From Phycisphaerales bacterium (GTDB lineage Bacteria > Planctomycetota > Phycisphaerae > Sedimentisphaerales > Anaerobacaceae): DNA of 64,000 nucleotides. Shown here piece after piece: positions 44,701 through 51,908 of the stretch (its first letter is position 1; each line of letters opens with the position of its first letter). The DNA lies in assembly GCA_030602885.1 (NCBI GenBank), contig JAUVYV010000011.1, positions 23,357 to 87,356 on the forward strand, in the 5' to 3' direction. Made by a program: the position numbers and the translations under genes. The notes under the pieces are model-generated. The model was not told the DNA's origin and ran no database searches. It was given only the letters and a program-made list of their open reading frames with translations.

Positions 44701-44833
44701 TCCCTTCTATTTTGAGCGGCACTGTAGCATCAAGCCCGTTTATGCGCAGCTCCGGCGCCCCGTTCGCAAGAGAAACCACTATCCCCGCCAGCAAAGCCGC
44801 AAGATATTTTTGCCTTCTCCACACGGTAATCAC
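41717..44833 (-). CDS. Secreted beta-helix / dockerin-like / caspase-fold protein
   Basis: A 1038-residue protein with a signal peptide (LAALLAGIVVSLANGAPEL). Residues about 240-500 form a right-handed parallel beta-helix with repeated short strands (IEYAYAGVIVVDNRLDADIC, IENNTCDYYQDVGIIVHG). About 567-606 is a Planctomycete dockerin-like unit (DLDDDLDVDFEDFAILADGW and DLNAMAEQWL). The C-terminal 330 residues contain two motifs spaced as in clan CD cysteine peptidases: YYCDHGG with His857 and VHFDCCFTG with Cys925/Cys926. The order anchor-polymer binding-peptidase-like is unusual. It is possibly a cell-surface enzyme. Confidence 0.65.
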   Translation of the reverse strand: MITVWRRQKYLAALLAGIVVSLANGAPELRINGLDATVPLKIEGKENLIISVSGAGDVEEKSYSVICEDRGSVEPLSGPNEVNAGGATAYRFVFDDDGEFGTVLLVTGQNMVIDGISVTAGTEVYKLFLFYSLQADASSVIGIDFEGLSWVAPEPQAEQAAEPEESTSDSEVQLPLVYEPAALIERPREQAEQVLLESPGIADETVCMLRGSYEGLSLAGKDGVITERTNWLRAGDMPEGTRSTIEVSSDITSNQIWTGGNTYHVTADANVQALLVIEPGAIVEFAADKAMFVNNGGTLISAGRPGNPVVYTSDSAEPGYADYYCPIYIEPTASSNTKIMYSHIEYAYAGVIVVDNRLDADICDNYFYNNAYGIVEFGPRHTDIRNNLVFGSYYSGIEVFLGDPNGQGSAESDISIENNTCDYYQDVGIIVHGVAEAGDAGLAVLTNNIVSGSYVYGIAIVNGYMYSIVTNTGYYGNASDKNWAFDEYDAVIETAWPYIEGADWMPMCYLRQDCNFINAGLELIEQTRLIGKTTDVDKLPDYNYVDIGFHYPAWDFSNPGSGESLSFDLDDDLDVDFEDFAILADGWGTTYDIDDLNAMAEQWLKLADPNIKINTYGDSSDGFIDVGVSDFTSDTQRVFLLIDGKYIGEVYWFEEGEHLPVDISSSGTGMHQFKAVSISNSGRITCSNLKDSAFNCFVSYCFCRDAYDSNEPHYFCAYYSGPNDVSVKIYDEDNSIIWSQIYSGPNLHGFIPSGVTLSGDLDSIVFEEIGTRGTPVSKPLGLKFDPEKVPANIKALIIVPSWWMRNFGDYGVIQAVRGAFGTRSVPYRYLKGSQASYEVLAWFGANRNIKYIYYCDHGGYTTDEILRTKIKLSDGIAYSVKQSDFAPGQAPSWCEKLPGNLETTANSIWQIGFNQGQLKFVHFDCCFTGRLKLSGGTLMEGESGQQGLFDLPHSDMSWALGMSSSWTQVFQGWWGEVPKSETSKFNHFAIHEWSKLEEGDSLYTALMYAINETDWIPDGPHDNYRLKGQGDLTDLRIE

Positions 44834-45427
44834 CTCCTGAAACTATCAACATTTCAAAACAAACACCATTCATTCAAAAAAACAACCCGCTTACCCAGCA
44901 GGCCGGCACATAGACCATCACCGCCGGGATAACTAAAAATTGATAGACCTCCACTTTGCGCCTCACCCCCTGAGTGCGTTCTTGCTCTTTGCATCTCTTT
45001 CTCTCCTCTTTGCCTTCACCCCACTAAAGCGCTCACGTCTCTAATAGGACCCCCCAGATTAACTACCTGCCTGTCTAACACCCCAAAGCCGATTTGTCAA
45101 GCAATTTTTCCCCTTTTTATCACTTTTTTTCAATTAGGCCCTGACCACTCCCCTTGGCATGGCGAGGCCACAATCGCCAAAGTCTATCCCACCCCGCCGT
45201 TTGACGGGCTGGCGGAATCCGCGTCCACAAAACGAACTACGCAATACGCAATACGCTATTTAATCCCTGCACCCTGCACCCCTCTCCACCAAAGACAAAA
45301 TCCATCCAAATCCTGTAATCCTGTCTAAAAAACCCTTGCCCCCGCAATACGCGATACGCAATACGAACCCAATCCGCGCGAAAAAAACTCGGCATGCCAG
45401 GCATACTTCAACCAGCCAGAGACCAGC

Positions 45428-45461
45428 GACGAGAGACGAGAGACGAGAGACGAGAGACGAC
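45428..45461. repeat. Heptamer repeat (GACGAGA)4
   Basis: At least four copies of the 7-base unit GACGAGA, part of the heptamer theme seen across the window. Confidence 0.85.
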
Positions 45462-45756
45462 TTTATACTATTAGTTTTTCTAATAGTAAGGCCCCCAAAT
45501 CTTCCAAAGAATTCTCTAAAAAACCCCTTTTTTTCGCGTTTTTTTGCCTTTTCACAGCCATTTTTCGCAGATTTTTTCAATTTTTTTCAAACTTTCGCAC
45601 ATTTTCCCAAATGCCAAAACCCGCCTCGTTTGCCCCTCTCGACCCCGAATTCGCCCTTCCCGCCCATTTCTCCACCCCCCTCTTTGCCCCCCTTCTAACC
45701 CCTTTTTAACCCTACTATTAGCTATACTTATACTACCCCCCTACCCGCAAAATCGT

Positions 45757-45807
45757 AAACTTGTCCTTGCATGCCCTAAGCGGGGATCGAAAATAGTAAA
45801 TATTAAA
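45757..45807. repeat. Diverged copy of the 50-base dispersed repeat
   Basis: Shares TAAGCGGGGATCG and following AAATAGTAAAT with the copies at 53351-53400 and 53501-53550, and a similar TAAACxTGTCC at its start. About two thirds of the bases match. Confidence 0.55.
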
Positions 45808-45839
45808 TTGAACCCCCCTCAACCTTTACCTGCCGCTCG

Positions 45840-46262
45840 CTAAGCGACTGTATCCGCCTCCGGCAAAACGCCAAACAAGATAAGCACAATCAATGCCGGC
45901 AAATCAACCGCCAATAGTGTCACCATAGGCGGCACATCAACCGCCCCGAAACACCCGCACCCCTCCGCTCCCGACCAGACATTGTAAATCTGAACGCAGA
46001 AGAATATCGCAAAGCAAACCGTTGCCACCCGCACCGCTAATCGCTTGAAAACCCCCGAAATCAGCCACGTCCCCATCAATAACTCAAAGCAAATCTGAAA
46101 AATGATAAAGCCGATATACACCACACCCCCGAACCCATCTCTCTCAGGCGGCTCCGCCACAAGCTGCCAGCCCTTCAAAATCGCCGCCACAATCAGCAGC
46201 ACCCCAAGCAGCCGTATCACCACATCACAAACCACACGAACATGCCGAATCCCAATCTTCAC
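45840..46262 (-). CDS. MauE/DoxX-type membrane redox protein
   Basis: A 140-residue protein with four TM helices. It has the family pattern VIRLLGVLLIVAAILKGWQL in the first helix, ICFELLMGTWLISG in the second, and EGCGCFGAVDVPP near residues 105-117, with the CGCFG cysteines between helices 3 and 4. Members help in disulfide or electron transfer at the membrane (methylamine utilisation MauE, DoxX). No thioredoxin partner is next to it. It follows rng by 52 bases on the same strand. Confidence 0.7.
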   Translation of the reverse strand: MKIGIRHVRVVCDVVIRLLGVLLIVAAILKGWQLVAEPPERDGFGGVVYIGFIIFQICFELLMGTWLISGVFKRLAVRVATVCFAIFFCVQIYNVWSGAEGCGCFGAVDVPPMVTLLAVDLPALIVLILFGVLPEADTVA

Positions 46263-46314
46263 ACGCCGCCCTAACCTGCAACTTTATCCGCCTCTGGCGG
46301 ACTGCAACTGCCGT

Positions 46315-47841
46315 TTACACCTTCACCACGCTTCCCCGCTCGTTATAGCACACCAATTCGTGCTTCTCACCGCTGTAGTGCACCGCCGAATGAATTATCA
46401 CCCGCTTCTCGTTCACCTGCTCTATCTGCGAAATCGCCGTCCGTTTTTCGTTCTGAAGATAATCCGCAACCTCCGGCGACACAAACATCTCGATACGCTT
46501 AATCTGCTCCTTCGCCGCAGACAGATTCACTAACCGAATTATCTCTATCGCGCTCGACTCATGACTCTTTACAAAACCCGTCCCCCCACAGTTCGGACAC
46601 GCAAGATACGTACTCGACTGCAGGCTCGGCCGCATCCGCTGCCGGGTCATCTCAACCACTCCGAACCTGCTTATACGAAGTATCTTGCTCCGCGATCGGT
46701 CACCCTTCATTGCCGCACGAAACGCCTTCTCCACCTCGCGACGATGCTTGTCGCTCCGCATATCTATAAAATCGCAGATAATCAAACCGCCAAGGTCGCG
46801 GAGCCGAAGCTGCCTCGCTATCTCCTCCGCCGCCTCCAGATTCGTCTTGTATGCCGTCTCCTCCGCGCTCGTATGCTTACGAAAACGACCGCTGTTCACG
46901 TCTATTGCCACCAGCGCCTCTGTCTGCTCTATCACTATCGAACCGCCGACCTTCAGACCAACGCTCCGTGACTGTACCTTTGTTATCTCTCCTTCTATCT
47001 TGTACTTGTGAAACAGCGGAACCTTACCACTGTAGTGTGAAGCACGTTTTCTCAAACGAGGTGCCGCTATCGAAAGAAAATCCTTGATTCGCCGTACAAC
47101 TGCCTCTGAATCGCACACTATCCTCTCGATGTTACTGTTGAACACGTCCCGAAGTGTCCGGATAACAAGGTCCGACTCCTGATAAAGCTCTGCCGGCGCC
47201 TTCGCCTTGCCCGTCCGCTTCTCAATCGCCGTCCAAAGACGCCGCAAATACCGAAGGTCATTCTGTATCTCGCGCTTGCTGCTGCCCGCCCCCGCCGTCC
47301 GAATTATAAAACCTATTCCCTTTGGCGGCTTGATTTCATCAAGTATCTGACGCAGACGCCCTCGCTCATCCTCATCCTCAATCTTGTGAGATACTCCGTA
47401 CCTATCCATCCACGGCATCATCACCAAGTACTTCCCCGGAAGTGCCAGATACGTGCTCAGCGTCGGCCCTTTCGTGTTTATCCCCTCCTTCGTCACCTGA
47501 ACCACCACCTCGTCGCCCTTATGAAGGCAGCTCTGGATCGGACGACGCTCCTTCATGCTCTTGCGACGACCTATGCTCTCCCTCGGTTTCCCGCCACCGC
47601 CCGAAAAGTACCGCGGGTGAAGGTCGCTTATATGAAGAAAACCGTTCTTGCCTATACCAAAGTCAACAAACGCCGCCTGTATCCCGCTCTCCACGTTAAC
47701 AACTTTCCCCTTGTATATGTTCCCCACGTGTCTGCCTAAGCTCACTCGCTCGATATAAAGCTCCTCAAGGCGTCCGTCTTCGACTACCGCTACCCTGCAC
47801 TCTTCGCTCTCCGCGACATTTATCAGCATCTCTCTTGGCAT
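46315..47841 (-). CDS. rng: Ribonuclease G/E
   Basis: A 508-residue endoribonuclease with an S1-like RNA-binding start (VGNIYKGKVVNVESGIQAAF, then DFGIGKNGFLHISDLH). The catalytic block is ALVAIDVNSGRFRKH with DFIDM further on. The zinc-link type Cys pair is YLACPNCGGTGFVKS. There is no long RNase E scaffold tail, so it matches RNase G length. It processes rRNA and mRNA. It follows the DUF2344 gene, a common neighbour in this lineage and in other bacteria. Confidence 0.93.
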   Translation of the reverse strand: MPREMLINVAESEECRVAVVEDGRLEELYIERVSLGRHVGNIYKGKVVNVESGIQAAFVDFGIGKNGFLHISDLHPRYFSGGGGKPRESIGRRKSMKERRPIQSCLHKGDEVVVQVTKEGINTKGPTLSTYLALPGKYLVMMPWMDRYGVSHKIEDEDERGRLRQILDEIKPPKGIGFIIRTAGAGSSKREIQNDLRYLRRLWTAIEKRTGKAKAPAELYQESDLVIRTLRDVFNSNIERIVCDSEAVVRRIKDFLSIAAPRLRKRASHYSGKVPLFHKYKIEGEITKVQSRSVGLKVGGSIVIEQTEALVAIDVNSGRFRKHTSAEETAYKTNLEAAEEIARQLRLRDLGGLIICDFIDMRSDKHRREVEKAFRAAMKGDRSRSKILRISRFGVVEMTRQRMRPSLQSSTYLACPNCGGTGFVKSHESSAIEIIRLVNLSAAKEQIKRIEMFVSPEVADYLQNEKRTAISQIEQVNEKRVIIHSAVHYSGEKHELVCYNERGSVVKV

Positions 47842-47876
47842 CTTTTAATCTCACACTTCTGTTACAGTTGTTCTTT

Positions 47877-48518
47877 TTACACTTCCTGCCAGTCAACTTC
47901 CGTTCGCATGACCGGCAACGCCAGACTGCTCTCATCGAGACCCAGTGCAGACAGTACCTCGTCCACACGTATCGACCCCGATAAGCTGATTTTACATCTC
48001 ACACTTACTTTACTGCCCTCTAACTCTATCGTCTCTATGTATCCTCGCACATCAACACGCTTTCTCCTGCCCCCCTTCCCGAACTCCCGCACAACCTCAA
48101 GTCGCTCACTGGCCATCACCGCTTCGATTCTCGCCCGTAAATCATCCCTGCTGCAGCCATCCACCACGCTCATCATATATCTTGCCGACACAGGCCGAGG
48201 AGCACCTCGCGAACCCGAAACTCTTCTCTCCAGAACATCCAATCCCTCCACAAGCTCCTCGCTCAGCCGCGACTTGAATACCTCCGCTTCAAACCCCGAC
48301 TCCTCACCTTCCATCTCCACACAAAGCAGCTCCGCATCCGACTCGACCCCCACCGCCCTCGGCAGCACAAGCGAAAGCTTCGGATGTGGATTGTACCCCT
48401 CAGAATACTTCAATGCAAAACCCGCCCGCACCAGCGCGCGCTCAAACACGCGGGCCGTCTCTAAATGCGACAGAAACCGCATATTGCCGCGAACTCCAAA
48501 TTTCACCAGTACCAGCAT
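47877..48518 (-). CDS. DUF2344 radical SAM-linked protein
   Basis: A 213-residue protein of the TIGR03936 / DUF2344 family, recognised by MRFLSHLETARVFERALVRA and KYSEGYNPHPKLSLVLPRAV. It usually follows or is fused to a TIGR03960 radical SAM protein and precedes RNase G/E. Here only RNase G/E is adjacent, and no radical SAM gene is in view. Exact role unknown; probably RNA modification or ribosome-related. Confidence 0.88.
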   Translation of the reverse strand: MLVLVKFGVRGNMRFLSHLETARVFERALVRAGFALKYSEGYNPHPKLSLVLPRAVGVESDAELLCVEMEGEESGFEAEVFKSRLSEELVEGLDVLERRVSGSRGAPRPVSARYMMSVVDGCSRDDLRARIEAVMASERLEVVREFGKGGRRKRVDVRGYIETIELEGSKVSVRCKISLSGSIRVDEVLSALGLDESSLALPVMRTEVDWQEV

Positions 48519-48586
48519 CGTCCGTCCCGAAACCCTCGTTGCCGTTCAACGCCATCCCTCAAACCGGATGCACCATATCGAACCCG

Positions 48587-50329
48587 TCAGAATGCCTCCG
48601 GAAGAATCTTGCGCGCCGCATCACGAAGGTACGTCGATATCTGCCTCTCTGAATTCATACCCAATACCTTGCGCGTTATCTTATTGCAGCTCTCGATAGT
48701 CACCGAACGGATAATCTGCTTTATCTCCGGTATCATCGGCGATGCAAGCGACATCTTTCTTATCCCAAGGCCGAGAAGAAGCATTATATGCTCCGGCTCC
48801 GACGCCATCTCACCGCATATACTCACATCAATGTGCACCTTGTGCGCGTCCTGTATCACCGTCCGTATCAGACGAAGAACCGCAGGGTCCACCGATGAAT
48901 ACAACGTCGATACAAGCTCATTGCCCCGGTCCACCGCAAGCGTGTACTGCGTCAAATCGTTTGTCCCTATACTGAAAAAATCAACGTCACGAGCAAGCAG
49001 AGCGCCCGTCAGAGCCGCCGACGGCGTCTCTACCATTATCCCCACACCTATGTCACGGTTGTAAGGTATCGACTTCTCGTCCAGATCCTCCATTACATCC
49101 CCAAGTATCATCTTCGCCTGCATCAGCTCCTGAAGGTTCGTAATAAGCGGAAACATTATCTGAACCTCACCGAGAACCGACGCCCGAAGTATCGCGTGAA
49201 GCTGTGTTTTGAACATCGTCAGATTCTGAAGACAGAACCTTATCGAACGAAGCCCAAGAAACGGGTTCGGCTCCCGAACAAATCGTTTGCTCTGAGTGTA
49301 CTTGTCCGCTCCAAGGTCAACCGTCCGAATCACAACCGGACGATGCTTGAACACACTCACCGTCTTTGCGTACGCCTCATAGTGCTCCTCCTCCGTCGGC
49401 TCCGTCTCACGGTTCAGATACAAAAACTCCGTCCGGTACAAACCTATTCCCTCACCCCCCCTCTCCAAAACAAGCCCCGCTTCATCCGGAAACTCGATAT
49501 TACCGAGAAGCGTCACCCGAACACCGTCTCGCGTAATCGCCGGCTTCTCCCGAATCGCGTCCAGACGATGCTCCATCTCCACGAACTCAACCGCGTATTC
49601 AAGGTATTGCTGAATCGTCGCATCGTCGGGGTCAACGATGGCAATACCACGATTACCGTCGATGATGACCGTCTCGCCTCCGCTGACGCTCTCCGTAAAA
49701 TCCTCCAGCGCCACCACCGCAGGTATCCCAAGAGACCTCGCCACTATCGCCGTATGGCTCGTACGACCACCCGCGTCCGTCGCAAAACCCTTCACGTATT
49801 CCTTGTTGAACCCCGCCGTCAGTGTCGGACTCAGCTCCCTCGCCACTATCACAACCTCGTCCGTCAGATCATGCAGGGCCTGGCGCTTCTTACCGAGAAG
49901 GTGCCTCAAAAGCCGGTGCTCAATATCATAAATATCCGCCGCTCGCTCACTGATATACCGGTCTTTCACCTCCTTCGTAAAATGCGACGCTATACCCCGA
50001 AGAGTCGACGACACCGCAAACTCGGCCGTCACCGATTCCGACTGCACAAGGTCCGTTATCTTCTTCTTAAGACTTCGGTCGTGAAGAAATCGCAGATGCA
50101 CCGCAAAGATGTCCTTGATGCTGCGCTCCTCGATACCCCCTCGACCCGCCTCCAGACCCGTCAATTCCGCTGTCGCATCCCTGAACGCGTTCCGGATACG
50201 CTGCGTCTCGATAAGACGCTGCGACGGCGGTATCGAACGACGAGGTATCCGATAGTCCTCCGCATCTATCACCAGACACTTCGCTATCGATATCCCCGGT
50301 GAAACCGCAACTCCCTTTTTTATTTCCAT
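48587..50329 (-). CDS. ptsI: PTS Enzyme I
   Basis: A 580-residue phosphoenolpyruvate-protein phosphotransferase. The phospho-histidine is in GGRTSHTAIVARSLG (His192), the PEP-binding arginines lie in GIGLYRTEFLYLNR and the active Cys region is DVSICGEMASEPEHIM. Length is standard. It moves phosphate from PEP to HPr. It has no sugar permease subunits nearby and sits with ptsH, ptsN and hpf, so the chain is probably regulatory. It is separated from ptsH by 17 bases. Confidence 0.95.
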   Translation of the reverse strand: MEIKKGVAVSPGISIAKCLVIDAEDYRIPRRSIPPSQRLIETQRIRNAFRDATAELTGLEAGRGGIEERSIKDIFAVHLRFLHDRSLKKKITDLVQSESVTAEFAVSSTLRGIASHFTKEVKDRYISERAADIYDIEHRLLRHLLGKKRQALHDLTDEVVIVARELSPTLTAGFNKEYVKGFATDAGGRTSHTAIVARSLGIPAVVALEDFTESVSGGETVIIDGNRGIAIVDPDDATIQQYLEYAVEFVEMEHRLDAIREKPAITRDGVRVTLLGNIEFPDEAGLVLERGGEGIGLYRTEFLYLNRETEPTEEEHYEAYAKTVSVFKHRPVVIRTVDLGADKYTQSKRFVREPNPFLGLRSIRFCLQNLTMFKTQLHAILRASVLGEVQIMFPLITNLQELMQAKMILGDVMEDLDEKSIPYNRDIGVGIMVETPSAALTGALLARDVDFFSIGTNDLTQYTLAVDRGNELVSTLYSSVDPAVLRLIRTVIQDAHKVHIDVSICGEMASEPEHIMLLLGLGIRKMSLASPMIPEIKQIIRSVTIESCNKITRKVLGMNSERQISTYLRDAARKILPEAF

Positions 50330-50346
50330 TCCAGAACTACCCGAAT

Positions 50347-50730
50347 CTATTCCTTTTTCTTTTCATCAGGCCCCGGCTCGTCGAATTTCTTCACTTCCAC
50401 AAGCTCTCGCAACGCCTCTATCGCCTTCGACGCATCAGGCCCCTCCGCTCGTATCTCAAGCTTCGTCCCGTACGTCGCCGCGAGCATGCTCATCTGCATT
50501 ATGCTCTTGCCGTCAACGCGCGTCTCTCCGTTGCTCACCTTGATTTCACTCTCAAACTCACTTGCCGTATCAACAAACTGCATCGCTGGACGCATATGTA
50601 GTCCCTCCGCGTTCCTTATCTCCACCTCGGCTTCGCATACCACCTCTTCCAATGTCTCGTCTCCTGCCTGCATATCCTCTTGCCGCGAAAAAAACGCCTC
50701 AATTTCATTCCTGCAATAATGGGTTCTCAT
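50347..50730 (-). CDS. ptsH: HPr-like phosphocarrier with N-terminal extension
   Basis: A 127-residue protein with an HPr core of 85-90 residues. The phospho-acceptor is NAEGLHMRPAMQFV (His45), the regulatory serine RVDGKSIMQMSML (Ser76) and the C-terminal helix EALRELVEV. About 30 residues precede the usual start, so either the real start is Met20 (50673) or the protein has an acidic extension. Presence of both His and Ser shows that it could be modified by Enzyme I and by an HPr kinase. It overlaps ptsN by 26 bases. Confidence 0.88.
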   Translation of the reverse strand: MRTHYCRNEIEAFFSRQEDMQAGDETLEEVVCEAEVEIRNAEGLHMRPAMQFVDTASEFESEIKVSNGETRVDGKSIMQMSMLAATYGTKLEIRAEGPDASKAIEALRELVEVKKFDEPGPDEKKKE

Positions 50731-51184
50731 CCGCCTCCCTGAGCAAATCTGCTATCTCCTCCGCCGTCTGAAACTGACGAAGGAACTTGCGGAACTTCTC
50801 CTGCTGGATATGCTTGAAAATCTTCTCCATCGCCCGAAGGTGACTGTCCGGATCCTCCGCCGGACTTATCAAAAGAAAAACCGTATAAACCGGCTGTCTG
50901 TCAAGTGCCGAAAAATCAATTCCCTTGCTGCTCTGACCTACCGTCGCAATTAACTCCTTCACCGCCTTGTGCTTCACGTGAGGAACCGCTACGCCCTTTC
51001 CAACGCCCGTGCTCGCCTCGTTCTCACGCTTTATTACAGCACGTATTACCTTCTCTAAATTACCCTTCCCAAGCTGACCCGCTTTCTCCAGTGCACCTGC
51101 AAGCTCCGATATCGCACCGTTACGGTCTGTTGCCTGAAGTTCCGCAACTATCGCTTCAAAACAAACAAAATCCGCAAATTTCAT
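50705..51184 (-). CDS. ptsN: PTS EIIA, nitrogen/fructose type (PtsN-like)
   Basis: A protein of about 159 residues. The phospho-His is in GKGVAVPHVKHKAV (His69 from this start). Other EIIA-Ntr marks are VKELIATVGQSSKGIDFSAL, FLLISPAEDPDSHLRAMEKI and FLRQFQTAEEIADLL. It receives phosphate from HPr and acts as a regulator. GGAAGG five bases before the ATG at 51184 favours this start over an upstream one at 51211. It lies between hpf and ptsH. Confidence 0.9.
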   Translation of the reverse strand: MKFADFVCFEAIVAELQATDRNGAISELAGALEKAGQLGKGNLEKVIRAVIKRENEASTGVGKGVAVPHVKHKAVKELIATVGQSSKGIDFSALDRQPVYTVFLLISPAEDPDSHLRAMEKIFKHIQQEKFRKFLRQFQTAEEIADLLREADENPLLQE

Positions 51185-51255
51185 TTCTGCCTTCCAAAAA
51201 AAACCGCCCAATAGGACATTCTGCCGCTTCTACGCTACCCTTGTGCCGGCTACCA

Positions 51256-51579
51256 TCAAAGCTGCTTCTCGCCCCCCGCGTGCTTGTGGTTGCGCTCCTT
51301 ACTCTTTGCATCCCGCAACTGCCGCTCAAGTTTATGAACAGCCGTATCGACGCACGCGTATACGTCCGTCCCACGCTCTGTCACTACAAATACCTTGCTG
51401 TGCTCGCCACGCGCAATTACCTCCACGCTCATATTGCCGCCGCCGTCGCTGCCGTCAACAACAACCTCAATCTGATTGATAATGTTGTAGTAACGCGGCA
51501 GCTTCGAGGTCTTCTCTTGGGCGTGACTCCTCATACCATCCGTGATTTCTATGTGTTTGCCTGTAATTGTAAAAAGCAA
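51256..51579 (-). CDS. hpf: Ribosome hibernation promoting factor
   Basis: A 107-residue protein of the HPF/YfiA family. It starts FTITGKHIEITDGMRSHAQE. VEVIARGEHSKVFVVTERG and DVYACVDTAVHKLERQLRDAK complete the fold, which blocks the ribosomal A and P sites in stationary phase. The length is that of a short-type HPF. The start is TTG (51577-51579), with AAGGAG seven bases upstream. The upstream side is not native promoter but a MITE that ends against the ribosome site. hpf-ptsN-ptsH-ptsI is a recognisable order, although rpoN is missing here. Confidence 0.92.
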   Translation of the reverse strand: MLFTITGKHIEITDGMRSHAQEKTSKLPRYYNIINQIEVVVDGSDGGGNMSVEVIARGEHSKVFVVTERGTDVYACVDTAVHKLERQLRDAKSKERNHKHAGGEKQL

Positions 51580-51593
51580 TTCAGTTCTCCTTA

Positions 51594-51769
51594 GAGCCTA
51601 TCCTGATAATCGGCTCGTTATGAGGCCGAGCGAAAAGACTGAGGCCAAGGCGGCAGGGGCAAAATTGCCACAGGCGTAGCTAAAGCTACGTCGAGGACGA
51701 TTTCGCCCCGACAACGCAGGCATCGGGCTTTGCAGCAGGCCGTAATAGAACCGGTTTTAGGATAGGCTC
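51594..51769. mobile_element. 176-base MITE with IS5/IS1031-like ends and TTA target duplication
   Basis: The ends are perfect inverted repeats: GAGCCTATCCT at 51594-51604 and AGGATAGGCTC at 51759-51769. TTA directly precedes the left end (51591-51593) and follows the right end (51770-51772), as a target-site duplication of the TNA type. The interior holds the palindrome GTAGCTAAAGCTAC and no gene. It abuts the ribosome site of hpf. Confidence 0.85.
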
Positions 51770-51908
51770 TTAACCTTTATAAACCCTCGTTCCACTAAAA
51801 AAAACCGTCCCGACTCCTGCCGGCCACGCCATTATACATCAACTCGCCGAAATTTCACCTCTAATCCCAACAATCAAACCACCTTTCGAAAAACTCGCAA
51901 TCCCGCCC

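Larger units (their letters stand above)
44834..45839. other. Repeat-rich intergenic region, no gene
   Basis: It holds several repeat classes and no gene that I can support. CGCAATA heptamers lie near 45245 and 45346; GACGAGA tandem copies at 45428-45461; a T-rich segment at about 45545-45605 is similar to one at 57245-57300; and a diverged copy of the repeat found inside the sulfatase gene lies at 45757-45807. Open frames across it are low-complexity shadows. Confidence 0.6.

Noticed and set aside
45260..45580. 106-residue minus-strand frame
   Set aside because: Low-complexity Lys/Arg/Phe sequence over heptamer repeats and T-runs.
49196..50302. 368-residue frame antisense to ptsI
   Set aside because: Arg/Leu-rich shadow of a well conserved gene.
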